DNA of 64,000 bases from Breviolum minutum Mf 1.05b.01 (lineage: Eukaryota > Sar > Dinophyceae > Suessiales > Symbiodiniaceae): contig DF239087.1 in NCBI GenBank assembly GCA_000507305.1, forward strand, positions 62,001-126,000. Direction: 5' to 3'. A program made the position numbers and the translations under genes. The notes under the pieces were generated by a model. The model ran no database searches, was not told the origin of the DNA, and saw nothing but the letters and a program-made list of their open reading frames with translations. Below are positions 12,934 through 24,174 of the stretch, piece by piece. The first letter of the stretch is position 1, and each line of letters opens with the position of its first letter.

Positions 12934-13034
12934 GATGTTTCCGAAAATAGTGGTACCCCCAAATCATCCATTTTAATAGGGTTTTCCATTATAAACCATC
13001 CATTTTGGGATACCACTATTTTTGGAAACACCCA
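12934..13034. repeat. Family B foldback element, copy 3
   Basis: GATGTTTCCGAAAATAGTGGTACC pairs with the closing CCACTATTTTTGGAAACACCC. The inner ATCCATTTTAATAGGG and CCATCCATTTTGGG match the other copies. Confidence 0.85.
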
Positions 13035-13296
13035 GATAAGGTCCCTTGTTTTAGTGGATATTAATGTCTCAAAATTCGACAAAAATCCAGGCGCTGATTG
13101 AAATCAACCTATCTGCAAACATGAAAAAGTCAACTAAATCTATCTTCCCCAATTTTCGGGCTGAATCATGCTATAAATACCCTCCAGAAAACCAACGGTT
13201 GGAACCCAAAAACGGAGATTTGGTTCAGATGTTTTTCCTTTTCTACTAGGTGATTTTCAGGTTCTGTATTGATTTTCCAACGCGTTTGAAACAACC

Positions 13297-13410
13297 TGCT
13301 GTTGCTGGTTCAGAAATCGCGCTAACCACCTGGGATGTATAAAACCCTGTAAATAATGGGATGAACTATCATCAACTGGTTAGCCGGATTTTTGAAATAT
13401 CAATAGCAGG
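13297..13410. repeat. Family G element, copy with both ends
   Basis: CTGCTGTTGCTGGTTCAGAAATC and the closing GGATTTTTGAAATATCAATAGCAG are inverted. The centre has CCACCTGGGATGTATAAAACC and GTAAATAATGGGATGAACTA. Confidence 0.75.
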
Positions 13411-13853
13411 AAAGAACTTGGATGTCTGAGCCTGAGAAAAGCCGCCATCCCTCCGGGACCCGCCTGCTTGTCAAAGTCGACGGTCAACATCCTTTTCTGC
13501 ATGTTGAAAGAATGAGGGAAAGCGAACAAAAAACAAAGTTGTCAAAAACTCCGGTGAACTGCCATGGCAATAGAAAATGGATTGTAGCAACACGTATTTC
13601 CTATGAAAGATGGGAGTTCCGGTGGTTTTAGAAGAAATGTTTGTTCAGCAGTGTATCATTTCTTGATGTACAGCCAGCACATCCTGTGAAAACGTGTGGT
13701 TTTTCAAAATTACGGACAATTTCTGGTTCCACATTCAACTTGGATTGTAAAAGTGTTGCAAGTTCAACGACGAGTGCCTACCAGTCAAGAGAAATAAGAA
13801 GAGCACCACCACGGTGACCACCCTCGCAAGAACAACACCAGCAGGAGCAGCAT

Positions 13854-13908
13854 TTACTACTACTTCTTCTTCTTCTACTTCTTCTTCTTCTACTACTACT
13901 ACTACATC
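13854..13908. repeat. TTC/TAC trinucleotide repeat
   Basis: Alternating runs of TAC and TTC triplets over about 55 bp. An open frame through it gives only a Thr/Ser run and is not called as a gene. Confidence 0.9.
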
Positions 13909-14475
13909 AGCTCATCAAAAGGAACAAGGTACCTATCACAATCCATACAGGCATTCCTTTCAGACCGCGCGCAAAATCTTACTCCAAAACAACAAATAAT
14001 TTCAGTTCGATCAGGGTCTACTGATACAAAACACTAACCCCCACCGAACCCCCTAATGCTCCGGACAGTCCTTTTCTATCATGCAGTGCGTGGCACGCAC
14101 TGGGGAACAAGGTAGGATCCAGGACTTCAGTTGAATCTGTTTGCTGGGTAAAGCGATCGCAGTTTCCTTGTCTTGCGGGAAGCTGTTTCAAGGAATTTGT
14201 TCAATATGTCAATAAGAGATGGTGCATATATCGTCTCTTTCTGTATAATTTTGAAGCAAGGTTTCAGTTCCTATGATATTAGTTCTTTGTATATAGGATA
14301 CATGTATCGATCGATACAAGTCCTTCCTTCAACTCCTGGAGGAATTTTCCACAAAGCATGGCTGCCATGTGATCAACCAACTGGGCCCTAAACGGATACG
14401 GGAAACCTGAGCCAAAGAGCTGCAGGTTCCGCCGTGATGGCGAAACTGATTCTTGATCCTTTTGTGATCATGGTG

Positions 14476-14562
14476 CATAGCATCCATGTATGGCATATTT
14501 AGCTACATTTAGTTGATGTTTATGGTAAATGTAGGTAAATATTCCATACATGGGTGCTATGG
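14476..14562. repeat. Family F foldback element, copy with clean arms
   Basis: CATAGCATCCATGTATGGCATATTTAGC pairs with GTAAATATTCCATACATGGGTGCTATG around a short centre (GTTGATGTTTATGG). Confidence 0.85.
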
Positions 14563-14755
14563 GTGGTACTGGAAGTATGTCTCGGTTCTAAAATTAAAGG
14601 AAACAACAAGGTGTCTCTTGTGAATTCAGGGTAGCCCTTCCGGATCCCTTTCCCCGATGCCTGACACGGCCGATGATCAGCTCTATAGACCTGCCATCCG
14701 AATCCGTGACAAGAATGCTGGGAATGGACCAAAAGAAAAAGGGATACGGTTGGAA

Positions 14756-14836
14756 ATCCTGCACCAGTTGAGGTTGGTAGTTTATCCCATTTACAGAGTT
14801 TTGTACATCCCAGGTAGTTGTTTGGGATTTCTTCCA
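14756..14836. repeat. Family G-related element, uninterrupted
   Basis: CCTGCACCAGTTGAGGTTGG, TAGTTTATCCCATTTACAGAG and GTTGTTTGGGATTTCTTCCATC match the split copy at 12621-12827, but without the family A insertion. Confidence 0.65.
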
Positions 14837-14842
14837 TCAAGA

Positions 14843-14950
14843 GTACCTTCCTGAACACTGTTATATCCCACCAAACGGGAAAAGGAAAATCATCGACTCA
14901 AGAGTGCCGGCTGGGGATGGGATATGCTAGTTCCATGGAGGGTACCTTCC
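14843..14950. repeat. Family D foldback element, copy
   Basis: GTACCTTCCTGAACACTGTTATATCCC pairs with GGGATATGCTAGTTCCATGGAGGGTACC. Related copies are at 18761-18850, 34697-34808 and 39817-39916. Confidence 0.75.
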
Positions 14951-15166
14951 CTAAAAAACTAACATGGAACCCAAAAACGGAGGTTTGGGAGACAAGTTTC
15001 TTTTTCCAAGGGGTGATTTTGAGGTTCCATGATAAATTTCAGGGGTGTACCTTCACTGAAAGCAACAGTTTGCTCCTGAAAACAGGCCATCCCCCCCAAA
15101 GGAAAAAGATAGTCTCCCAACCACCCATTTTCACGGACAAGCTGTTAGTTTCAGTGAGGGTTACGT
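14943..15166. repeat. Composite H-C double-hairpin unit, copy 1
   Basis: The H half (14943-15050) runs from TACCTTCCCTAAAAAACTAACATGG to CCATGATAAATTTCAGGGGTGTAC. It abuts a C half (15050-15166) from CTTCACTGAAAGCAACAG to CTGTTAGTTTCAGTGAGGG. The same pair in the same order occurs at 32053-32268. Confidence 0.7.
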
Positions 15167-15302
15167 ATCCCACACATGACATGTTTCTTTTTTTGCAAAT
15201 GCATGGTTGACATTGGTGATTTGTCATGGAAAAATAGAAAAACCATGAAAGTTTCCGCAGCAAATACAAAGTGTTTAAATGTTTGCTCACTACATTTGAA
15301 AA

Positions 15303-15406
15303 GTACACCCCTAAAAACCTGACATGGAACCTGAAAAAGGCACTTCCAAACATCAACCCAACCCACCAACCTTCTGGGTTCCATCTTTACAATTTCCGGG
15401 GGTGTA
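15303..15406. repeat. Family H foldback element
   Basis: GTACACCCCTAAAAACCTGACATGG pairs with CCATCTTTACAATTTCCGGGGGTGTA. Confidence 0.75.
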
Positions 15407-15605
15407 TGATGGTAGAACTGTTGAAACTATAGGGTACCTCCACCCAGCTATTTGGAGGCCTTCATCATCACCTTGAAAAGCTAATCCCAATGGATGATTG
15501 GAGATTTTTTTTCAACGGTCCATTGAAGCTGGGATGCATAATTCATCCGTATATATCAACAGTATACACTATATAAGTATATCACTATGTGTATATATAT
15601 ATATG

Positions 15606-16078
15606 GTCAGCGACAGAATTATAGAAAGTTCTAAAGTGGGAAAAAAAGGACGGGCTCCAACTGCAGCCTGTTTTTCTATAATTAACTATTCCTGGAAAAA
15701 ATGGGGAAAAAAAAAACGACATTTGCAACATTTCCCACTGCGTAAAAAGAACTTTCTATAATTCCTTTTTCCTTTCTATAATTCCTCTTTCCTGCATTTT
15801 TTGGGGAAAACCCATGATTTTGGACTTTAATTAGTTGAAAGTATTTTACCTTTCTATAATTCCTGTTTCCTTTCTATAATTCCTTTTTCCTTTCTATAAT
15901 TCCTCTTTCCTGCATTTTTTGGGGAAAACCCATGATTTTGAACTTTAATTATAGAAAGTATTTTACCCGGGCACCCGTCCATTAAAGCCCACTTTTATTT
16001 TTTTTTCCCACATGCAAAAGGACGGGCTTTACCCGTCCTTTTTTCCCACTTTTTATTTTCTATAATTCTGTCGGTGAC
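15606..16078. mobile_element. 473-bp foldback element with ~50-bp inverted ends
   Basis: The left end GTCAGCGACAGAATTATAG continues into AGTGGGAAAAAAAGGACGGG. The right end is its complement (CCCGTCCTTTTTTCCCACT, then TTCTATAATTCTGTCGGTGAC). The inside has five copies of TTTCTATAATTCC and a direct duplication of about 97 bp (15753-15850 and 15871-15967). No coding frame is credible, so it would be non-autonomous. Confidence 0.75.
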
Positions 16079-16369
16079 TGTATATCGAGATATCATCGAT
16101 CAATGGTTGGTGTTGATTTATGTTTGTGATTTTCTGTCATAAGAATCCCCAATGAAAATGATTGTTACTTGCATATCGTCTAAACTAGTGACCACCAATC
16201 AACCATAGGTTGATACCATGAATATAACATCATATATATCTGCCAAGCATGGTGTTCCAAACCCCAGAATTAGTACGACCCGTTTCCCATTTTACACGAT
16301 TTTAGTACCTCACTTTTTCTCCATCAACAGGTTGCTCCCCCAAACCCACCAACCAAATGTTCAGGTGCT

Positions 16370-16504
16370 ACTGTTGATGCTTCAGAACTCCCAAAGGCCA
16401 ACCACCTACCTGCGATGTATAAAAACCCATCGTAAATCATGGAGGTCCAACTACCTTTCCCTCAAACCGGTGAGTTTACCCCGGATTCCTGAACCAGCAA
16501 CAGC
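16370..16504. repeat. Family G element, copy
   Basis: TACTGTTGATGCTTCAGAACTCC pairs with GGATTCCTGAACCAGCAACAG. The centre has GCGATGTATAAAAACCC and CGTAAATCATGG. Confidence 0.7.
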
Positions 16505-16898
16505 TACGGAACCTTCCTCAAGGCGAGGACTTCGGCTGCATCGTCCAAACAGGTGCCCTGTTTGAGGACCGGGTGGCCCGGATTGAGGTCAGGGGAAAAT
16601 TCTTCCATCACAACGACTCCAGCTCCAAGGTCCCACCGAGCTGGGGCCACCAGACACGTCCACAACACTCGGCCAAGTCCAAACTGTTGGGTCCAATGCC
16701 AGCACGATGAAGCGCCTCACGCCGGCATACCCCCACCATATAAGCATGGGAGAATGGAAGCATTTTGGGAGTTTTTTCAAAACTACAGGACCTGATTGGT
16801 GGTTGGAAAATACACCTGTTTATCATGTTTTTTGGAGATACATCGACTCACATGGTGGATTTTCCAGCCAGGAAAATGTTAGTTTACCATGGCTTTTT

Positions 16899-16985
16899 TG
16901 CCAACCCAGTCGAAAAATATTGCGTAAGTCAAATTGGATCATTTTTGCAGGAGGTGACAAAAACATGGTGAACACCACCACCTAG
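16899..16985. repeat. Family A element, right part
   Basis: CCAACCCAGTCGAAAAATATTGCG, then CAAATTGGATCATTTTTGCAG, and the end CACCACCACCTAG. A GGTGGTTGG at 16797 may be the displaced left end. Confidence 0.6.
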
Positions 16986-17247
16986 AGGATACGGATTCCA
17001 GCAATTTTTGCAGTGAATGTCCGTCAATTGAAACATCACAACAAAACCTGATGTGGAGCAAACGATTACCCAAAAGGTAACGACTTGGGTTTTTTCACCG
17101 GATGCCAATTACGTCACCAAAATGATGACATTACCTGGAACCCCAAAGATCGGGAATCCCGATAAACTTTTGTTTGCGGTGGGGGGTAGACCAGAGCCCA
17201 GTATCGAGATTGACATGTAAGTTGGAAATCTGTTAAATTAGGACCAT

Positions 17248-17355
17248 ACTGTTGACGGCTCAGAAATCCGGGCGAGAAAACCACCTGGGATTTATAAAAC
17301 CCTGTAAATAGTGAGGTAAACTACGTAGGTGCAAAATTTCAGCCATCAATAGTAT
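17248..17355. repeat. Family G element, copy
   Basis: ACTGTTGACGGCTCAGAAATCC pairs with AAATTTCAGCCATCAATAGT around CACCTGGGATTTATAAAACCC. Confidence 0.7.
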
Positions 17356-18760
17356 CATAGATCTCATTTGCCAGGACCCAATGACTAAACCTGCCAAATC
17401 TCCCGCTCAAAGTTATAGGTGAAATCCCAAGATCAAATCAGTTGGAGCGTCTTTTGGTGTGGGAGGTGTATCTAAGTTTCATAGAACCTGCTTGATCAGC
17501 TCTATAAACCTTCCCCTCCCTGAGGGCCTACCAACCATCGCACCTGAAAATTGATGGGACTGGAATACTACAATCCTTACCTTTCGGGTTTCGACCCATT
17601 TTCAGGTAGAACAACTCTTAGGACTCAGGGTCCCGGGTAGTTCCGGTAGTTCGCGTAGAACCCAAGCAACCAGAAAACCAACCAGCTCACCTCAGCAAGG
17701 AGCTCTTGCTCTGCAGAGGCACTAGCAGCTGTCAAACTGTTGCACCCGGTGGCCAGTTTCGACACCCAAGTGGCCCGAGAGGTGAAACAAAACAATTTAA
17801 GGTGAAATGTTTAAGGTCATAATGCATCACGTTTGAGAAATATATTTAGTACTTTTCTATTAGGTTGATTTCATGGGATGAATTGTCCTTAGTCCTTGGT
17901 ATCTTTGGGATTCATTTTTTCAAAGTTCTGTTTGGTTCAATTCTTTTATGGGTGCAAATGATATGCCATGACCCCAATCCAAAAAACTTCCCCGTTTCTA
18001 GAGTTCTGAATGCCGTCTTGCGTGTTTTTTTTGGACTCTCAACGACTTCACTTAAAAGACCTCTTGGATCTCTGAAACTAGAAACTGCTGAGTGTTGATC
18101 TTCATGTTGGAGAACTACTATGGAATGAATCTAAACTTCGATTACCATTTGAAGATGGAACAAAAGAACAACTGAAACAAAACTCATGGCTCTTCCAGCA
18201 ACAAAAAGGCTTGCCAGAACAAGGGTTTAGCTTATTGACCACCATAGGACTCCCTTCATAAAGTCTTGTCAAACCTCTATTTCAGAGAATTGCTCCATGG
18301 TGGAACCTTTCTCCCATCAATTTGGAAGTGAATCAGCCATCTTTTGAGGAGTAATACAATGGCATCATTTCATCTGCGCTTGCAAACCACACTTTTTTTA
18401 AAAGTGTTATACTCTTTCTGCAACAATCATCAATGTGGAAAGTGACCCTTTTCGAGACTAGAGGATCGGTGAATCCCACTTCACTGACTATTGTTGACTG
18501 GAAACGGGGGGATTCATCACAGGAATTTCAATGAAACCCAAGTTCAAACTCATCTTGAATGGACTTATTTTCCACTTTCATGATGAATGGGAGGAAGAGT
18601 GATCATTCCTATCAGCCCCGTTTTCCCCCGATGCCTTGCTGAAGGTCCTATGTGTTGCATCGAGAAGCCTTCCAACTGCCCGGCCTTCGTGGAGGCCAGT
18701 GACACTCACGGGTTTTTGGCTGCGAAGCTAATATGCAGATAACGTCGTTACTTACTAGCT

Positions 18761-18850
18761 ACCCTCCAGGGAACTAACATATCCCACCTGGGGAAAGGAA
18801 AATCATGTTCAAAAGTACCTAGTTAGCGGATATGTTTGTTCCCAGGAATG
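18761..18850. repeat. Family D foldback element, clean copy
   Basis: ACCCTCCAGGGAACTAACATATCC pairs with GGATATGTTTGTTCCCAGG. The centre is CACCTGGGGAAAGGAAAATC. Confidence 0.75.
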
Positions 18851-19108
18851 TGTTGGGTAAGATCTAAAATCTAAAGTCTAGAGTCTAGATGTCTTAATAC
18901 AAAATGAACTACAACTCATATTGACAATCTATATAAATAGATCTGAATAATAGGCTTCTCACATGCATTAAAGGGTTTTCAAGGGAGTAGTAGCAACCCT
19001 GCTATTATCTGTATGCATGAAGTTTGGAAATGTTGTAGAAATCATTTAAGTGTCAAGGTCAGGTCCGATAGAGGCCTGTTCAACAAGAAAGGTGAAAAGG
19101 AAGACAGC

Positions 19109-19152
19109 AACAACAACAACAACAACAGCAACAACAACAACAACAACAATTT
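19109..19152. repeat. CAA trinucleotide repeat
   Basis: About 13 CAA units with one CAG interruption. Confidence 0.9.
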
Positions 19153-19695
19153 CAAGTAGCAACATCATCATTTTCCGGAAAAACGGAAAAGCTTTTTGAC
19201 CCTTCCAGAACCAGGTTTCTGCGAAAAAACGTCAAATCTTCGGAGTTCTCGGAGCCACCGCAAAACCAATCCACCGAACTTGGGGGTGGAGGTTGCGCCA
19301 TCTACTTTCAATTTTAGGTGTTTTCGTGGAAAATGGCTGGAGGGTCTCCAATAGGATCCGTTACCTTTCGGAATTTAGGGGTGATTTTCCACTGAACCAT
19401 GATTATGAGAGAAAGGGTACGAGGGTAAATTGAAGAAACAAAACTAGTGGAATTCCTCCACCTTCTGTAGATGTACCATAAATATTTGTATTATAATAGT
19501 ATGTACTACCTTCTGACAGTGAATTTTTGTTCGATGCTTTTACCAACAATAGTAGACAGTTTTTAAAAAAGCAACATATCCTTCATGGAAAAAGCAGTGA
19601 ATCTACGTTTCAATACGAATTTCACCTCAGTATGCCCCAATTTCTGCCGCAGCACCTTGCTTATAGCTCCAACAAAAAAAAAGCTCTATTGATAC

Positions 19696-19796
19696 ACTCC
19701 TGTAAACTAACATAGCCATGGGAAATCCACCACTTTGATGGTATTTACCAGGAAAGATGAGATTTTCATGGGCTATGTTGGTTTCAGGGAGGGTAC
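19696..19796. repeat. Family C foldback element, copy
   Basis: ACTCCTGTAAACTAACATAGCC pairs with GGCTATGTTGGTTTCAGGGAGG. The inner CATGGGAAAT / ATTTTCATG arms complete the hairpin. Confidence 0.75.
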
Positions 19797-20964
19797 CCAT
19801 TGTTTTTTTTTGGAAGCTGCAAAACAACCAGTGAAACTGGCAGATCGATCTTTCAAAAATGCAGATCTACGGTGGCCTGTCGGACATCCTCCCGTCAGGC
19901 ACCTGGGGACCCTCCTTCACTTCCCTCCTGGGGATCTAAACACAAAGGTGTGAAAGGAGAAATCGACTGAAATCGTTTTTGTGCCCGTGACCCCCAAGTT
20001 TCGGAAATATGAAAAGATGATTTTCAAAAAAAAAATCAGATAGAAGCAAACCGTTAAGAAATCATCAAAATTGCTTTGTTATGTTCATTCTTTGGTAATC
20101 AGTAGCAAACTCAGACCACAGTACTGAAAACGAGGCCAGAAAATTCCGCACCTAACCCCAACTAAACCCATCTCGAAGCGGGCATGTTCTTGTGTTTTTG
20201 TTGCTGAAGCTGCATCGTGGCCCCACAAAAAGGAAGGCTTCTCAACTGAATGTTGCACCTTAGAGATTTGCCCCCAAAAAAATGCCTGGAAAAAAAATAC
20301 TTTTATATATACAACAAGTTGATGAATATTTATTCCACCAAATATGTTTTAAACAAGTTTACCAAGGCGTGGTAACGCCAAAAGGTCAAAAAAAACAGCA
20401 CAAGCTGTAAAGATGTATACCAGGTGATTCAAAGTGACCTGTTCATCCCCTAGTTGGAGGTCACCAAAAACCTTTATTAAAAGGGTCACGTTTTCACCAT
20501 CCTAAAAAGGTCACAATCGCAGAATTGCCAGCTAAGTATAGGTATTTGCCACGTATTTTAAGCCAGACTTACCAATCTTTGATCAATCCCTGAGGCCAAA
20601 TTTACCCTCGAAAAAATGCTCAATCCAAATGACCCAATTTTTTGGGGTAAAAAACGAGAAACCCCTGGAGTCCGACCCACTAGCGCGAAAAGGTGGTGGT
20701 TTTTGGAGCGAGATTCCGAGCATCTAGACATAAGTCCAAGGGGAATGTTTCGGAAAACCCATCAGAAAAGCTAGGAATAGCTACCTTTGCTTTTTTAGAT
20801 AAACAAAAAATATCTCACATTGCGTTGTTTTGAAACCCGTCGAAAATCAATTGGGGATGAGATGTCAAGTTCAGAAACGTACTGCAAAAAAAAAAAATAG
20901 GACCTAATTATATTGTTTACGTTATCTATCTATACCGTTTTGTTCGGGTGAAAAGGGTCAAGGT

Positions 20965-21079
20965 CGGATTCGTCAACCAAAACAGCGGATTCGTCAACCA
21001 AAGCTTCGACAACCAAGGTTTGTCAACCAAAACAGGGATTCGTCAACCAAGAGGTTCGTCAACCAAAAAGTTGGATTCG
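20965..21079. repeat. Minisatellite, unit about 20 bp
   Basis: Five or six degenerate units of GGATTCGTCAACCAAAACAG in direct orientation (GGATTCGTCAACC, GCTTCGACAACC, GTTTGTCAACC, GTTCGTCAACC). It is in frame in a 60-codon ORF, but I do not think it is coding. Confidence 0.85.
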
Positions 21080-21732
21080 CAGGTGGAAAGGCACAAAATT
21101 TACACACTTGGAAGATCCGGGTATATCTGATATAATCCATTTCCTAGCTGCTACTTGGTAGGTCACCCTAGGATCTTCTTCGCGTCGCTCACGGTCACCG
21201 GTCGGGCGTGAACTTCCTCATCATCAAGGCCGCCGTCGCTTCACCAGGGATGAGGCCAGTTGCACTGCAATCGAAAGTGAAGCAACGCCTGAACCAGTCG
21301 TCGGTGTTGAACCAAACCACCCACGGTGATTGGTTCAGCTGGTTCCGGTGATGAGTTTTTGTGTGGTAGGTTGTTTGGCTAAAAATTACTGCATGACTGT
21401 TTTGTTTGAAATATAGTTGAATTCAATGAAAAATTATTCCATGATGAAATCACTAGTCATTTCAGTAGCAGTAGTGTGAATGTATATATTGTATATTATG
21501 GTAGAGTCCATGATGTTGTATATGAACACTTTACAAAAACTTAGAACTTGTGGTATCTGTGCCACCTCCTAGTATAATTGCACGTAAACACCCAATTATC
21601 AATTTTCTCAGAACCCCCCCAAAAAAAATGGCGGCTACACTATGGAAAGATGTTCATGTACCAACCCAAGATTCCAGGTCTTAGAGCTGTATATACTCCA
21701 AAGGTGATGATAGTCATGTTTTTAATGTGGTG

Positions 21733-21860
21733 ATAGACCCTCCCGAAGTTTAACAGCGAAAGAAAGCCCCTGAAAAGTTACCCAAACCCCAATAGGCAAG
21801 GATCGTCTTCCAATCACCATGTTTTCAGAGGCTATGTTAAATTCGGGGGAGGGGGAGGAA
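21733..21860. repeat. Family C-like foldback element
   Basis: GACCCTCCCGAAGTTTAACAGCG pairs with GCTATGTTAAATTCGGGGGAGGG. It contains AAGCCCCTGAAAA and AAGGATCGTCTTCCAATCACC. Confidence 0.7.
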
Positions 21861-22721
21861 GTGTTTTGGCGGGATGTCAAAATTGAAATTTCAGAGTGGG
21901 AAGACACCGAGAAATCACTGGATGATGATTCTTTAAGTCAAGGGAACCAAATGTCTAGATATGTGCAATACTAATTTCCATCCTAATATCCTAGTGCCTC
22001 TGAAGTGAGGCACTGAAACATCTCAGTTTCTCATGTCTCAGCGAAAAAAAACCTGACAACCCAAACTGGAAATAGAACAGATTCCGGAGGCCACCATTAC
22101 TTTTTTGGTTTCAAACATTTTTTGTTGGATCCTGAAAAAAACATTCACACGGCTTCACTACGTGGATTCCATGCAGATGCGTATGGTTCCCATCATTAAA
22201 GTGAATAGGTTACCACCTGTGAACGGGGGTGTAGATTCAAAGTTATATTTTTATTATCGTTTGATGTCAAGTGGTGTGAAACGATCCCAGACGACAAGTG
22301 TGGAGTTGTTTGAAAAGAAGAGAAAAATCATATCATCTCACACCTTGAGATGCGATTTTTGCCCTGAAAACGGACCCCGGAACCCAAGGCTGGAAAGGCT
22401 TCCGTCCTTACCCACCCGTTTTTTTGAGGGGAAAAGGAACTCTTCAACTTCGGGGGGGGTTTTCACAGGCCACATTTCTAATTGGTCAATATGGGAGAAA
22501 AAAACAACAAAAACAACCAGAGACACGAAAAAGAAAAAAAAACAACGCCATTTCGAGGCGATTGTCACTTGGCAAACCAGCGAAAAATTGCTGGAAAAAA
22601 AATGGCCAGGATTTCTTGACTGGGCATCCGAACCCGGAAGATGTCAGAAGGCCAGCTGCCTACCCCAAAAGAGAACGTGGACCTTAATGGGTATCAAAGA
22701 TCATTACACCTGGACCTCAAC

Positions 22722-22852
22722 AAATGGTTAATTGTTGGTTTGGGTTGGTGGTTTGGGTTGAAAAGGGTGCCCTTAAGTAACAATCCTTTCATAGGGGGAT
22801 CCCAGATCCCAGGAATTCAAACCACCAACTCAAACCAACAATTAACCATTGG
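22722..22852. repeat. 131-bp perfect-looking hairpin
   Basis: The left arm GGTTAATTGTTGGTTTGGG, then TTGGTGGTTTGGGTTG, pairs with the right arm ATTCAAACCACCAACTC, then AAACCAACAATTAACCATTGG. Each arm is close to 40 bp with few mismatches, around a centre of about 55 bp. Confidence 0.85.
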
Positions 22853-23387
22853 CTGATACATCATCCCATCCAAACAACTACCTGTTGGAACCCCCTTGCT
22901 TTAAACCATGCTGCTTGAGATTTGCCATTTAGGATGATCATTTCGGTAGGGAATCAGCAGAATTATTTCAGGGCTTGCCATTTAGGCTGATTATTTTAGT
23001 ATTAGCCATTTGCTCATCATTGTCATCAGCAAAAATCACACTCCCCATTACCTTCAGAACCGTCACAATCATCATCACCATCATTTACCACGATCATGAC
23101 CATCATTCTCACGTGGGTGGTGGTGAAAATAGCCACATAGATCACATCAATTGTCAAGCCTGTTCGGTATATTTCCCTACATGTCCAGTTCTTGTTTGCA
23201 ATGCATGTAGGCGCATACATATACACATATATTGCGTATATGTATCTAAATATATATATATATATGTATTGTGTATTACATATATGTATTTAAATATATA
23301 TATATACATCATGTATGCATGTATATAATTGTAAACATATGAGGCGCCGTCAAAATATATTATAATTGTCTAGTATGTTTTTGAAGG

Positions 23388-23424
23388 GTTATCGTTTTTT
23401 GGGGGGGGCCATATCGTTTTACAG
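23388..23424. repeat. Duplicated TTATCG...TTTTACAG motif, copy 1
   Basis: GGTTATCGTTTTTTGGGG and GGGCCATATCGTTTTACAG also occur together at 23787-23823. A GGTTATCGCTA repeat lies between them (23622-23656). Confidence 0.85.
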
Positions 23425-23469
23425 GGTTTTGCTGTTTTCGGCACCATCCTTCACGTTCATAAGTCATAG

Positions 23470-23489
23470 AGGTAGTGGTAGTGGTAGTG

Positions 23490-23523
<34 letters not shown>

Positions 23524-23528
23524 CAGTA
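23470..23528. repeat. TAG/TGG trinucleotide repeat
   Basis: GGTAGT units pass into a run of about eleven TAG triplets. Confidence 0.9.
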
Positions 23529-23786
23529 ACAACTTCAATGCTTCGAAACATCTTCTGTTGAAAAGGCTTTGGCCCAGTCACAGGGCCTCCCTCCTTTCCA
23601 GGGGCCAATTTTCAACAAATGGTTATCGCTAGGTTATCGCTAGGGTTATCGTTTTTAGGGCTGCGAAATTTCCTCAAACTATGTCATGATGAGAAACCTT
23701 GCACCTGGTGACTTGGTGAAAAAGGCTTGGGATCTCTGCAATCAAGACTGGCCAGGATGCTCCATCATGAATATGATGCACTGAAA

Positions 23787-23823
23787 GGTTATCGTTTTTT
23801 GGGGGGGGCCATATCGTTTTACA
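23787..23823. repeat. Duplicated TTATCG...TTTTACAG motif, copy 2
   Basis: Identical over about 35 bp to 23388-23424, including the eight-G run, in the same orientation. Confidence 0.85.
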
Positions 23824-24056
23824 GCGTTTCGTGCATGTCCGATGTCATTTTCAACCCCTCCCTACTAAATTGGTCTTCGCTTATTTTGACCGTGGCTCAT
23901 ATATATATATATACACATACACGCACACTAACCCAAATGATAAGCAAATGCACCGCCAATTTGCGCACCTGTCGTGCAGGCCACCGCTGGCCGCTGAGAA
24001 GGATGGAAGTCCCCAGGCAACAACAGAACTGGCCGGCAGGCGTCACAGGTGATTCA

Positions 24057-24174
24057 ACATATGGATGTTTCCGAAAATAGTGGGTTTCCCCCCCAAATCA
24101 TCCATCTTAATAGGGTTTTCAATTATAAACCGTCAATTTTGGGGTACCCCTATTTTGGGAAACCCCCATATACC
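24057..24174. repeat. Family B foldback element, copy 4
   Basis: ATATGGATGTTTCCGAAAATAG pairs with CTATTTTGGGAAACCCCCATATA. The inner ATCATCCATCTTAATAGGG matches copies 3 and 5. Confidence 0.8.

Larger units (their letters stand above)
1..14475. other. Host non-coding DNA, block 1
   Basis: I see no supportable gene here. Open frames are short, unrelated to any family I know, and often run through repeats. The block holds foldback repeat copies of families A, B, C, D, F, G, H and K (listed separately), TA-rich tracts near 400-420 and 6640-6690, and homopolymer runs. The rest is unassigned. Exons of a gene with very long introns could be hidden here and I could not see them. Confidence 0.6.

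Noticed and set aside
22105..22731. 208-codon open frame on the plus strand
   Set aside because: It runs through repeat sequence and one arm of the hairpin at 22722-22852. Composition is Lys/Thr low-complexity with no domain and no support as a gene.
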